From CAZCEC01 sp964497615 (lineage in GTDB: Bacteria > Chloroflexota > Anaerolineae > Anaerolineales > UBA6663): a stretch of DNA of 64,000 nt. The translations under genes and the position numbers were made by a program. The notes beneath the pieces are model-generated. The model was not told the DNA's origin, did no database searches, and was given only the letters and a program-made list of their open reading frames with translations. Every line of letters begins with the position of its first letter. The stretch's first letter is position 1. Of this stretch, positions 42,970 to 50,830 are shown in pieces. The stretch lies in assembly GCA_964497615.1 (NCBI GenBank), contig CAZCEC010000023.1, positions 21,477 to 85,476 of the forward strand. The letters run 5' to 3'.

Positions 42970-44136
42970 ATGGCAAAGCGCAAGATCGGTATTTTGACGG
43001 GCGGGGGTGATGTGCCCGGGCTGAACGTCGCCATCAAGTCGGTGGTGATGCGGGCCCGCAACCAGGAAATCGAAATCGTGGGGCTGCGGCGCGGCTGGGG
43101 CAGCCTGATGGGGCTGAACCCGGACGACCCCGCCACGCTGGAGCAGTGGACCATGCCCCTCAACGTGGACCGGGTGCGGACCATTGACCGCACGGGCGGC
43201 ACGATCCTGCACACCTCGCGCACCAACCCCGGCAACGTGAAGCCGGGCGAGGTGCCGGCGCACGTGCGCGCCGAGGACCAGGGGCCAAACGCCAAGGGCA
43301 CGATTGACTGCACCAAGCACAGCCTGCGCGTGCTGGAGTGGCTGGGGCTGGAAGCCATCATCCCCATCGGCGGCGACGACACCCTGAGCTACGGCCAGCG
43401 GCTGCACACCGAGGGCTTCCAGGTCGTCGCCATCCCCAAGACGATGGACAACGACGTCTTTGGCACCGACTACTGCATCGGCTTCTCGACGGCGGTCACG
43501 CGCTCGGTGGAGGCCATCACCGCCTTCCGCACCAACGTCGGCTCGCACGAGCGCATCGGCGTGGTGGAGCTGTTTGGGCGCAACTCAGGCGAGACGTCGC
43601 TGTTCGTGGCCTACCTGGCCGACGTGGACCGGGCGCTGATCTCGGAAGTGCCGTTCGACCTGGACCGGGTGTGCAAGTTCATCGTCGAGGACCGCGCCCA
43701 CAACCCCTCGAACTACGCCATCGTGACGGTGTCGGAAGGCGCGCACCCCAAAGGCGGCGGCGTGATGGAGACCGGCGAGGCCGACGCCTACGGGCACAAG
43801 AAACTGGGCGGCGTGGGGCAGCTCGTCTCGGAAGAGATCAAGGGCCGCACCGGCATCAACATCATGTACCTGCAGTTGGCCTATATCATGCGGGCCGGCG
43901 CGCCCGACTCGCTCGACCGGATGGTGGCGGTGTCGTTCGGCAACCTGGCGCTCGACCAGGTGGCGATGGGCCACACCGGGCGCATGGTGGCCCTCCAGCA
44001 GGGCATCTACACCACCGTGCCCCTGGACCTGGTGGTGGCCGGCAAAAAGCGCGTGGACGTGACCGCCCTATACGACTCGGCGAACTACCGGCCCAAGGTG
44101 CGCGACATGCTGGGGAAACCGATGTTCCTGTACTAG
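42970..44136 (+). CDS. pfp: Phosphofructokinase, pyrophosphate-dependent type by its key residues
   Basis: A 388-residue group A phosphofructokinase. ILTGGGDVPGLNVAIK binds the phosphate donor. The donor loop reads GGDDT (134-138): Asp137 stands where ATP-PFKs have Gly (GGDGS). PKTMDND has Lys157 where ATP-PFKs have Gly (PGTIDND). Both are the residues that select pyrophosphate over ATP. GVVELFGRNSGE, ITVSEGAHPKGGG and YLQLAYIMRAGAPDSLDR (about 300-317) complete the fold. The reaction would be reversible fructose 6-phosphate + PPi. It may serve both glycolysis and gluconeogenesis. Confidence 0.9.
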   Translation: MAKRKIGILTGGGDVPGLNVAIKSVVMRARNQEIEIVGLRRGWGSLMGLNPDDPATLEQWTMPLNVDRVRTIDRTGGTILHTSRTNPGNVKPGEVPAHVRAEDQGPNAKGTIDCTKHSLRVLEWLGLEAIIPIGGDDTLSYGQRLHTEGFQVVAIPKTMDNDVFGTDYCIGFSTAVTRSVEAITAFRTNVGSHERIGVVELFGRNSGETSLFVAYLADVDRALISEVPFDLDRVCKFIVEDRAHNPSNYAIVTVSEGAHPKGGGVMETGEADAYGHKKLGGVGQLVSEEIKGRTGINIMYLQLAYIMRAGAPDSLDRMVAVSFGNLALDQVAMGHTGRMVALQQGIYTTVPLDLVVAGKKRVDVTALYDSANYRPKVRDMLGKPMFLY

Positions 44137-44168
44137 GCAGCGCCAACTCGCGCGCGTGCAGGATACGG

Positions 44169-44174
44169 TAGAGT
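44169..44174 (+). promoter_or_regulatory. -10-like box giving a leaderless start at 44181
   Basis: TAGAGT ends 6 nt before the GTG at 44181. Confidence 0.35.
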
Positions 44175-44180
44175 AAGGGT

Positions 44181-45485
44181 GTGACACGCAGACAACCCTT
44201 CTGGCGCCTCGCGCGCCTCCTGGCCCTGGCCCTGTTGGCCGCGGCGGCGGTGAGCCTGGTGGTGTTTAATCTGGCGGCCCGCTACGCGGAGCTATCCACG
44301 CTCTGTGCGGCGGCGGAGTGCGCGGGGGGGCAATTGCAGGCCGCGGACGCGGCGCGGCTGCGCGGCCTGGGCCTGTCACTGGAGGCGTATGCCGCCTTCA
44401 CCCTCACGCTCTACCTGGCGCTGGCGCTGGTGAGTTGGGCCGTGGCGGGCGTGCTGGCGTGGCGCCGGCCCGCCGAGCCGGTGGCGCTGCTGGCGGCGGC
44501 GGCCCTCACGGCGCAAGGGGCCACGTCGGTGTTCAGCAGCGACAGCCTGGCCGGGGGATGGAACTGGCTGTTCACGCTATTACTGCTGGTGTGGTTCGTG
44601 GCGCTGGTCAACCTGCTGTACGTATTCCCCGACGGGCGGTTCGTGCCGCGCTGGACGCGCTGGGCCTTCGTGCCGTGGGGGGCGTGGCTGGCGCTGGCGG
44701 TGGGGTGGGTGCTGGCGACCCGCGAGCAGCCGCCAGACTGGTACTGGACCGGGCTGATCCTGCTGACGGTGGGCATCTTCGGGCTGGGCGGGCTGGCGCA
44801 AATCTACCGCTACCGGCGCGTCTCCACCGGCGTGCAGCGCCAGCAGACCAAGTGGGTGGTGGCGGGGTTCGCGGTGCTGATCGGGTCCGAGACGGTGTGG
44901 GCGCTGTACAGCGAGGTGGCCCAGCCGGTGCTGGGCTTGCCTGCGCTCACCGGCGCGGGGTATGAGATCCTCAGCACCGTGCTGGACGCGGGGACGCAGA
45001 TGCTCGTCCCGGTGACCATCGGCGCGGCGATCCTGCGCTACCGGCTGTGGGACATTGACGTTGTCATCCAGCGCACCCTGGTCTATGGCGTGCTGACGGC
45101 GCTGCTGACGGCGGCGTACTTTGCCAGCGTGGTGGCGCTCCAGGCGGGCGCGATGGCGCTGACGGGCCGGCGCGGCTCCGCGCTGGTGACGGTCCTGTCC
45201 ACCCTGCTGATCGCCGCCCTGTTCATGCCTCTGCGGGCGATGGTGCAGGGCTTCATCGACCGGCGCTTCTTCCGGCGCAAATACGACGCGGCCCGCACCC
45301 TGGCCGAGTTTGGGGCCAACCTGCGCGACGACGTGGACCTGGCGCACCTGCGCGCCACCCTGCTGACGGCGGTGGGGGAGGTGATGCAGCCCGAGCATGC
45401 CGGGCTGTGGATCCCGCTAGATGTTCAGCACGATATTGGAGAAGACGTCACCAATCGCTGGCCCCAGCAGCGCCAGCACGAATAG
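44181..45485 (+). CDS. Multi-helix membrane protein resembling a sensor-kinase N-terminus, without kinase
   Basis: A 434-residue protein with about seven or eight hydrophobic helices (about 10-32, 70-93, 100-118, 127-148, 160-178, 187-206, 224-242, 300-330). YVFPDGRFVPRWTRW, RQQTKWVVAGFAVL, LRYRLWDIDVVIQRTLVYG and FIDRRFFRRKYDAARTLAEF are typical of membrane sensory kinases of this phylum and actinobacteria. Those go on to GAF and histidine-kinase domains. Here the frame ends about 20 residues after LWI and overlaps the convergent DUF4190 gene by 69 bp, so it may be a truncated sensor or a kinase-less variant. Confidence 0.72.
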   Translation: MTRRQPFWRLARLLALALLAAAAVSLVVFNLAARYAELSTLCAAAECAGGQLQAADAARLRGLGLSLEAYAAFTLTLYLALALVSWAVAGVLAWRRPAEPVALLAAAALTAQGATSVFSSDSLAGGWNWLFTLLLLVWFVALVNLLYVFPDGRFVPRWTRWAFVPWGAWLALAVGWVLATREQPPDWYWTGLILLTVGIFGLGGLAQIYRYRRVSTGVQRQQTKWVVAGFAVLIGSETVWALYSEVAQPVLGLPALTGAGYEILSTVLDAGTQMLVPVTIGAAILRYRLWDIDVVIQRTLVYGVLTALLTAAYFASVVALQAGAMALTGRRGSALVTVLSTLLIAALFMPLRAMVQGFIDRRFFRRKYDAARTLAEFGANLRDDVDLAHLRATLLTAVGEVMQPEHAGLWIPLDVQHDIGEDVTNRWPQQRQHE

Positions 45486-45788
45486 CAGCATCGCCCCGCA
45501 GATGGGCAGCACCACCGCCACAAACAACAGCGCATAGCCCAACACCAGGCCAGTCACGGCCAGCCCCCGCCCCGTGATCGCCCCGCCGGAGCGGGCGATT
45601 TGGGGCAGCGCCACGTGGCCGCTGACGACGGCCGCAATACCCAGCAACACCGGGATGCAGATGAGGGGAAACAGGAACCACCCGACGGGCAAGGACACCC
45701 AGCCCAGGATGCCCAGGATCAGGCTGATGAGCGCGGCGGGGCTGGTCTGCGCCGGGGCGGCGGGCGGCTGGCTGGGCAAAGCGGTCAT
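45417..45788 (-). CDS. DUF4190-like small membrane protein
   Basis: A 123-residue protein with two or three hydrophobic helices. A Pro-rich lead (PSQPPAAPAQTSPAA) is followed by LISLILGILGWVSLP, a Gly-rich helix pair and SGHVALPQIARSGGAITGRGLAVTG, which is the pattern of DUF4190. Function unknown. It is the last gene of a minus-strand run with the OsmC-SnoaL gene (6 bp upstream) and its C-terminal end overlaps the convergent membrane gene. Confidence 0.7.
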   Translation of the reverse strand: MTALPSQPPAAPAQTSPAALISLILGILGWVSLPVGWFLFPLICIPVLLGIAAVVSGHVALPQIARSGGAITGRGLAVTGLVLGYALLFVAVVLPICGAMLLFVLALLGPAIGDVFSNIVLNI

Positions 45789-45794
45789 GTGTTG

Positions 45795-46580
45795 TTACCC
45801 CTTTGTATAAGCCAACTTCTCCGCGATCAATCCATTTCGCAAGTGAAACACGTCCACGCCCTGAACACGGCGCGGCTCGCCCGCCGGTCCGCGCCAGGTG
45901 CAGGCATAGCGCAGCACACAGCGGTCGCCGCAGGCCAGAACGTCCTCCGGTTCCAAATGGAGCGCGCCCGCTTGCGCAAAGAGTTGTTCCCAAAAGGCGC
46001 GGGCCGCGGCCAGGCCTTCACTGCGTGCGCCCGCAGGCTGGGGAAAGCCGTGCTCCAGCACCGCGTCCGGCGCGAGGCAGTTCAGCAAGCCGTCCACATC
46101 GCCCGCGTTGAAGGCCGCCACGAAGCCGGCCACCACTGCGCCAGCCTCGGCGGCCGCGGCCCGCGGTTGAGGGCTGGAGGCAGGGAGGACTTCAAAGTCG
46201 CTGGTGATGGTGACGGCCGGGGCCAGCGTGGCGTAGGTGGAGCAGTATTTGGATTCGCTCAGGCTGATCGCGCGGCTGACCTGGGCCGGGGTGAGGCCGC
46301 GCCCGGCGACGGCATAGTGAATGTGGATGCGCTGGAAGTCATAGGGCGGACCGTCGGCCCGGAGGCACTCGGCGGTGGCCTGGAGGGTGTTGATCTCGGC
46401 GCGCTGCTTGTGCAGGATGGCCTGCACATCCCACAGGGCGCAGCCGATGAGGCTGAGGGGCAGCAGGTCGGCGCCGGCCACCCCATCCGGCTGGGTCATG
46501 CGGATCGTATAGCCTTGATGATCGGTCAGGCGGAAGACGCGGTCATGCAGCCAATCGGCGCGGACGGTTTCGATAGGCAT
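45795..46580 (-). CDS. OsmC-like domain fused to SnoaL-like domain
   Basis: A 261-residue two-domain protein. Residues 1-133 follow the OsmC fold: GADLLPLSLIGCALWDVQAIL with the first redox Cys, and LSESKYCSTYATLAPAV with the second. Such Cys pairs reduce organic hydroperoxides. Residues about 145-261 are a SnoaL-type cone (VVAGFVAAFNAGDVDGLLNCLAPDAV, then AFWEQLFAQAG, and DVFHLRNGLIAEKLAY). The fusion is continuous with no internal start. The gene lies between the aminotransferase (17 bp upstream) and DUF4190 genes. Confidence 0.82.
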   Translation of the reverse strand: MPIETVRADWLHDRVFRLTDHQGYTIRMTQPDGVAGADLLPLSLIGCALWDVQAILHKQRAEINTLQATAECLRADGPPYDFQRIHIHYAVAGRGLTPAQVSRAISLSESKYCSTYATLAPAVTITSDFEVLPASSPQPRAAAAEAGAVVAGFVAAFNAGDVDGLLNCLAPDAVLEHGFPQPAGARSEGLAAARAFWEQLFAQAGALHLEPEDVLACGDRCVLRYACTWRGPAGEPRRVQGVDVFHLRNGLIAEKLAYTKG

Positions 46581-46597
46581 GGGCGGCCTCGGCGCGA

Positions 46598-47776
46598 TCA
46601 GGCGGTGCGGATGGCCTCCGCGAAAACCGGCAGCGCCCGCTCGACCATGTCGTCGTTCGCGGTGAGCGAGATGCGGAAGTAGCCAGGCATCTCGACGGCG
46701 GCGCCGGGGAGGACGAAGACATTGCCCGCGGCCAGGCGCTTGACGAAGGCCGCATCATCCGCCATCGGCGCGCGCGGCAGCAGGTAGAAGGTGCCTTGGG
46801 GCACGTGCAGTTCGTAGCCCATATCGCGTAGCGCGGAGACGAGCCGGTCGCGGCGGGCCTGGAGCGCTTCCAGGTCAATGCTCAGCTTTTCCAGGTCGGG
46901 CAAGGCGTATTGCAGGAGGGCGTTGGGATAGGCGTAGCCGGTGAGGTGGCGGCCCGCGATCAGGAAGGGCCGCCAGGCTTCACGGTCGGGCATATTCGGT
47001 GGCAGGGCGAGGTAGCCCATGCGCTGGCCTGGAGTCAGCAGGGTCTTGCCATACGTATAAACGACAAAAGTGTTGGGGTAATAGGCGGCGGGCGAATGGT
47101 GGCGGTTGCCGTCGAAGAGGATGCGGCTGTACGACTCGTCGGAGATGAGGGTGATGTCGCGGCCATGTTGGCGGCTGGCAGCGGTGAGCACCTCGGCCAG
47201 GCCCCGCAACACTTCCGGCGAGTAGATGTGGCCGGTGGGGTTGTTGGGCGAATTGATGATGATGGCGCGGGTGCGGGGCGTGATGGCCGCCGCAATCGCC
47301 TCCAGGTCGGGGTCGAAGGTGGCGGGGTTGACCTTGACGCGCACCGGGGTCAGCCCCTCGGCCAGGATGATGGCTTCGTAGAAAAACCACGGCGGGCTGA
47401 GGAAGATGATCTCGTCGCCGGGATCGCCCATGAGCTTGATGGCGACGGTCAGGGCCGCGAACGCGCCGTTGGTCAGGTGCACGTCCTCGGGCAAAAAGTC
47501 GATGCCGGTGCGTTGCCTCAGACCGGCGGCGGCGGCCTCCTGGGCCGGGCGCTCATCGAGCTTGTAGGCATACCACTGGGGGTTCTGCGGCTCAAGCTGG
47601 CCGCGCAGCGCGGCCACGAAGCCCGGCAGCGCCAGTTCCTGCGGGTCGCCGACGACCAGCAGGTTGGCGCCCGGCAAATGGCCGCGCTGGGCAAAGTCCG
47701 ACTCCAGAAAGAACTCATACAGCCCCTGGATGGCGCCGAGGGCGTTGGCGATGCGGCGAGGAACAAAAGGCGGCAT
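46598..47776 (-). CDS. Class I/II pyridoxal-phosphate aminotransferase
   Basis: A 392-residue fold-type I enzyme. GDPQELALPGFVAALRGQL, NGAFAALTVAIKLMGDPGDEI, INSPNNPTGHIYS (Asn-Pro-Thr-Gly), LISDESYSRILFDGN (Asp and Tyr of the cofactor pocket), and YTYGKTLLTPGQRMGYLAL with the PLP-binding Lys. ALPVFAEAIRTA closes the protein. Substrate unknown; the group includes aspartate-, alanine- and aromatic-type transaminases. ATG is preceded by GGAGATAAATC, a good ribosome site. Confidence 0.9.
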   Translation of the reverse strand: MPPFVPRRIANALGAIQGLYEFFLESDFAQRGHLPGANLLVVGDPQELALPGFVAALRGQLEPQNPQWYAYKLDERPAQEAAAAGLRQRTGIDFLPEDVHLTNGAFAALTVAIKLMGDPGDEIIFLSPPWFFYEAIILAEGLTPVRVKVNPATFDPDLEAIAAAITPRTRAIIINSPNNPTGHIYSPEVLRGLAEVLTAASRQHGRDITLISDESYSRILFDGNRHHSPAAYYPNTFVVYTYGKTLLTPGQRMGYLALPPNMPDREAWRPFLIAGRHLTGYAYPNALLQYALPDLEKLSIDLEALQARRDRLVSALRDMGYELHVPQGTFYLLPRAPMADDAAFVKRLAAGNVFVLPGAAVEMPGYFRISLTANDDMVERALPVFAEAIRTA

Positions 47777-47835
47777 GATTTATCTCCATGGACGCGCACA
47801 TTACCCCGCGCCAGGGCGAAGCATTGGCCGGCTTA

Positions 47836-47976
47836 GCCTGCCGCCAGCGCGGCGCGCAGGTGCCGCTCGGGTCAGCGTAGTCCGGCCCTTTACGGGCCGG
47901 CTCGGGTCGGCGTAGTCCGGCCCTCTGCGAAGCGCCCCTTTTGGGGTTACGGGCCTGCCAGCGCGGCGCGCAGGTC
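47836..47976. repeat. Direct repeats beside the DinB-like gene
   Basis: GCTCGGGTC(A/G)GCGTAGTCCGG with CCCT occurs twice, 35 bp apart (47865-47889 and 47900-47924). GCCTGCC...AGCGCGGCGCGCAGGT occurs at about 47838-47862 and again at 47952-47975, where it encodes the end of the DinB-like gene. The first is therefore a duplicated 3' fragment of that gene. Confidence 0.6.
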
Positions 47977-48417
47977 GGCGGTGTGATCGTGATAGTGCTC
48001 GAAGGTGTTGGAACTGAACACGCGCCAGGGCTCCCACTCCGGCGGCATCTTGTCCCAGCGGGCCGCGTCGTTCAGGTCCGCGTCGCTCACGGCCTCAAAG
48101 GTGGCCAGAAAATCGCGGTAGCTGGTTTCGGCCTCGGCCAGCACCTCGGCCAGCGGCTGGTCCTTGTGCTGGGCATAGATGCGGGCGTTGCGCTCGTCGT
48201 AAGGCAGGTTCCACCACTCCGAGCCGGCTAGGGCGCGTTCCTTGATGACGTTTACCATCTCGCGCTCGTGCCAGGCGATGTGCGCGATGACGTCTTTGAG
48301 CGTCCAGTTGCCCATCAGGCCAGGCGCTTCGAGGCGGGCCGGGTCCACCGTCGTCAGCAGCGTGCCCCAGGCGGCGCGCTCGGCGTGGAGTTGGGCCATG
48401 AAGGTTGCCTTGTCCAT
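47947..48417 (-). CDS. DinB/ClbS-like four-helix protein
   Basis: A 156-residue protein of the DinB-like metal-dependent hydrolase superfamily. The His ligands are likely in LKDVIAHIAWHERE (about 41-54) and in FSSNTFEHYHDHTADL near the C-terminus. WTLKDVIAHI is typical of DfsB/ClbS-like members, some of which confer resistance to DNA-damaging or thiol-reactive compounds. No neighbour points to a specific substrate. A TATACT box lies 8 nt before the start. Confidence 0.82.
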   Translation of the reverse strand: MDKATFMAQLHAERAAWGTLLTTVDPARLEAPGLMGNWTLKDVIAHIAWHEREMVNVIKERALAGSEWWNLPYDERNARIYAQHKDQPLAEVLAEAETSYRDFLATFEAVSDADLNDAARWDKMPPEWEPWRVFSSNTFEHYHDHTADLRAALAGP

Positions 48418-48425
48418 CGGCGCTT

Positions 48426-48431
48426 AGTATA
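48426..48431 (-). promoter_or_regulatory. -10 box giving a leaderless start for the DinB-like gene
   Basis: On the minus strand TATACT ends 8 nt before the ATG at 48417, leaving no room for a ribosome-binding site. Confidence 0.5.
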
Positions 48432-48442
48432 CAGGCGGTTGG

Positions 48443-50056
48443 TCAGTCAATGGTCCGGGTCATGTAAAGACCATCCACCTCGAAGCCGTGCTTGCGGTAA
48501 TACTCGCGCGTGCCCACCGCCGCGATGACGGCCAGCCGCGGGTAACCGGCAGCGCGGGCCTGCCGCTCGGCCTCGGCGATCAGACGCCCGCCCAAGCCCA
48601 GGTGCTGCGCTTCACCCTCCGCCTGCTCGCCCAGGCGCACCACCGGGCCGTATACATGGACCTCGCGGATGATGGCCGCCCCGTCTAGCTCGGGCAGGCC
48701 GGTGAGGTCAGTGGCAGCGGGCGTAGGCAGTGAGAGGCGCAGGAAGCCCGCCAGCCGGTCTTCAGGCGTGTTCACGCTCAGAAAGCGCTCCTCGCCACCG
48801 GTGGTGGCATAGGCGTCCGTCTCAAGTGTCAGGTCCCCCAACACCTTCTGGCCCTTGACCTCGCGGCAGCGGATGCACGGGCAGCGGCGGCCCTCTTCGT
48901 GCAGGCGGCGCTGGACCACTTCGCGCAGGTTGGACGCGATGCTGCCGGCGACGACGTGCCCCGCGGGGATGTCGCGGATGATGCGGTTAAGGCGCACGTA
49001 ACGCGGGGTACGCGTCTTGCACTCGGCGATGAGGGTCACCAGTTCGTCATCTGTGTAGGGGCGGTACTCGCCCCGCTCCCACCACCGCACCAGTTCGGCT
49101 TCGCGCACCAGCGAACAGGGATAAATCTTTAGTTCATCCGGGCGCAGGCCGGGGTCATCCCACAACCGGCCATAGTCGTCCAGATCGCTCGCGGGCGTGG
49201 CGCCCAGCAGGTTGGGCATCCAGTGCAGATGCAGCTTGAAACCGGCGGCGCGCAGCAGGGCCACGGCGGCGCGGGTCTGCTCCACGCTGTGGCCGCGCCG
49301 GTTGAGGTCGAGGATTTGGTCGTCCAGGCTCTGCGCCCCAAGCTGCACCTTGGTGACGCCGTAGCGGCGCAGGCGCTGGACCTCGGCTGCGTCCACGTAA
49401 TCGGGCCGGGTCTCGATGACGAGGCCGACGTTACGGCGCAGGGCGCTTTCGTTGCGGTGCTGGGCGTCCTCCAGGCTGGTGGAGTCCTCGCCGTTGAGGG
49501 CATCAAAGCAGCGCTGGATGAACCACTCCTGGTAGTCGGCGGGGTAGTAGCTCCAGGTGCCGCCCAGGATGAGCAGCTCAACCTTATCGGTGGGGTGGCC
49601 GATGTTCTCGAGGGCCTGGAGGCGGCTGAACGTGGTGGCGTACGGGTCGAAGTGATGGTACTCGGCGCGGATGGCGCCTGGCTCGTCGGCCAGGTAGCTC
49701 TTGGGCATCCGCACATCGGTGGGGCAGAAGATGCACTCGCCAGGGCAGGGGAACGGCTTGGTGAGCACCGTGACCGTGGCGACGCCGGAGAGCGTGCGCA
49801 CCGGCTTCATCTGCAAGCGCCGCAGGGTCTCGCGGTCGAAGGTCAGCGTGCCCGCCTCGCAAAACCGGCGGTAGGCGGCCACGATCTGGTCCTTGGCAAA
49901 CTGCCCGCGCGCGTGCGGGTAGCGGCGCAGCAGGCGAGTCATGTCCTCCGGGCCAAAGGGCGACAAGCCAGCCGCCTCCTGAATCAACCGCAGAAGCTGG
50001 GCGTCATCGCCCGGGGAGAGGCGGGCGCGGCGGGCGTAGCGGTCGGGTGTGCGCAT
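48443..50056 (-). CDS. elp3: Elp3-type tRNA uridine-34 acyl/acetyltransferase (radical SAM + GNAT)
   Basis: A 537-residue protein. Residues about 85-400 are a radical-SAM TIM barrel with Fe-S Cys in PFPCPGECIFC (Cys104, 108, 111). MPKSYLADEPGAIRAEYHHFDPY, RPDYVDAAEVQRLRRYGVTKVQLGAQSLDD and FKLHLHWMPNLLGATPASD are Elp3 landmarks. A zinc-type Cys cluster follows (CPCIRCREVKGQ). Residues about 460-537 are the GNAT domain (GLGGRLIAEAERQARAAGYP, EYYRKHGFEVDGLYM). It modifies U34 of tRNA, as shown for bacterial Elp3 of this phylum. Confidence 0.93.
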   Translation of the reverse strand: MRTPDRYARRARLSPGDDAQLLRLIQEAAGLSPFGPEDMTRLLRRYPHARGQFAKDQIVAAYRRFCEAGTLTFDRETLRRLQMKPVRTLSGVATVTVLTKPFPCPGECIFCPTDVRMPKSYLADEPGAIRAEYHHFDPYATTFSRLQALENIGHPTDKVELLILGGTWSYYPADYQEWFIQRCFDALNGEDSTSLEDAQHRNESALRRNVGLVIETRPDYVDAAEVQRLRRYGVTKVQLGAQSLDDQILDLNRRGHSVEQTRAAVALLRAAGFKLHLHWMPNLLGATPASDLDDYGRLWDDPGLRPDELKIYPCSLVREAELVRWWERGEYRPYTDDELVTLIAECKTRTPRYVRLNRIIRDIPAGHVVAGSIASNLREVVQRRLHEEGRRCPCIRCREVKGQKVLGDLTLETDAYATTGGEERFLSVNTPEDRLAGFLRLSLPTPAATDLTGLPELDGAAIIREVHVYGPVVRLGEQAEGEAQHLGLGGRLIAEAERQARAAGYPRLAVIAAVGTREYYRKHGFEVDGLYMTRTID

Positions 50057-50065
50057 CGATCAATT

Positions 50066-50097
50066 CACCGCGGAGCACGCAAAGAGCGCGGAGAAAG
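50066..50097. repeat. CGCAAAG/CGCGGAG-type repeat
   Basis: CACCGCGGAGCACGCAAAGAGCGCGGAGAAAG lies before elp3. A similar CGCAAAGGACGCAATGAGCG tract lies after trpA at 35168-35190. Confidence 0.5.
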
Positions 50098-50117
50098 ACT
50101 AAGTGTAACAGACTCTT

Positions 50118-50182
50118 GTAGTAGCGAGTTCATTCGCACCGGGCCAAGGCACCACAGCAGAGGCGAATGAATTCGCTACTAC
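50118..50182. mobile_element. 65-bp inverted-repeat element (MITE-like) upstream of elp3
   Basis: GTAGTAGCGAGTTCATTCGC (50118-50137) and GCGAATGAATTCGCTACTAC (50163-50182) are 20-bp inverted repeats with one mismatch, enclosing 25 bp. No coding capacity. Unlike neighbouring sequence it is AT-richer. The rest of the 193-bp spacer holds no gene. Confidence 0.7.
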
Positions 50183-50249
50183 GCTTGGCGGCCCTGACGA
50201 GCGCGCGGCCCAGGTGGCGCGAATGGCTTTCGGCTGCCGCGCGAACTGG

Positions 50250-50819
50250 TCAGGCAATCTTCTCAAACCGGCGCACGACGGTATCGCCTTGGCCCAGCCC
50301 GCGCGTCACAACCTCGGCTTCGATATAGGGCACCGGCGGCGCTGGCGGAAGAAAGGCATCGAGGATGAGGGCGTCGGTGGGGACGAGGCGCTCGGCCCGG
50401 CGGAGTTCGTCCAGTTGGGCAGGAGTGAACCACGCCAGTTCGCCCTCGTCCTGCTCAACCGGCTCGCCGGTGGGGGCGTGGACCTCGCACACGAAGGCGG
50501 CGTAGTGCGCGCCCTGATCGTCATCGGTAAGCGGAAAGAGGCGCTCGTCCACAAAGCCGCGCAGGCCGATGAAGGCGGTCTCAAGGCCGGTCTCCTCGCG
50601 CACCTCGCGGGTGATGGCCTCCGCCAGCGGTTCGCCAAACTCCCAGCGCCCGCCGACAAGACCCCAGAAGCCGGCATAAGGGTCCTTGAGGCGGCGGATG
50701 AGCAGGCAGGCAGACTCGCCGTTTACTTCGCGGCGGATGAGGGCGAGGACCGCGGGAACGGGGAAGGGCTGTTCGCGCCAGCGGCGGGCCAAGGGGAGGC
50801 GGGTCAGGTCGGTTGGCAT
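50250..50819 (-). CDS. Nudix hydrolase
   Basis: A 189-residue Nudix protein from ATG 50819. The Nudix box is complete: GGRWEFGEPLAEAITREVREETGLE (GX5EX7REVXEEXGL; about 68-92). The Glu residues of REVREE bind Mg2+ or Mn2+. Substrate unknown (NTPs, nucleoside diphosphate sugars or capped nucleotides are typical). It starts 11 bp after the end of the EamA-like gene, so the two are likely one transcript. Confidence 0.88.
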   Translation of the reverse strand: MPTDLTRLPLARRWREQPFPVPAVLALIRREVNGESACLLIRRLKDPYAGFWGLVGGRWEFGEPLAEAITREVREETGLETAFIGLRGFVDERLFPLTDDDQGAHYAAFVCEVHAPTGEPVEQDEGELAWFTPAQLDELRRAERLVPTDALILDAFLPPAPPVPYIEAEVVTRGLGQGDTVVRRFEKIA

Positions 50820-50830
50820 GCGGTGGGCAC

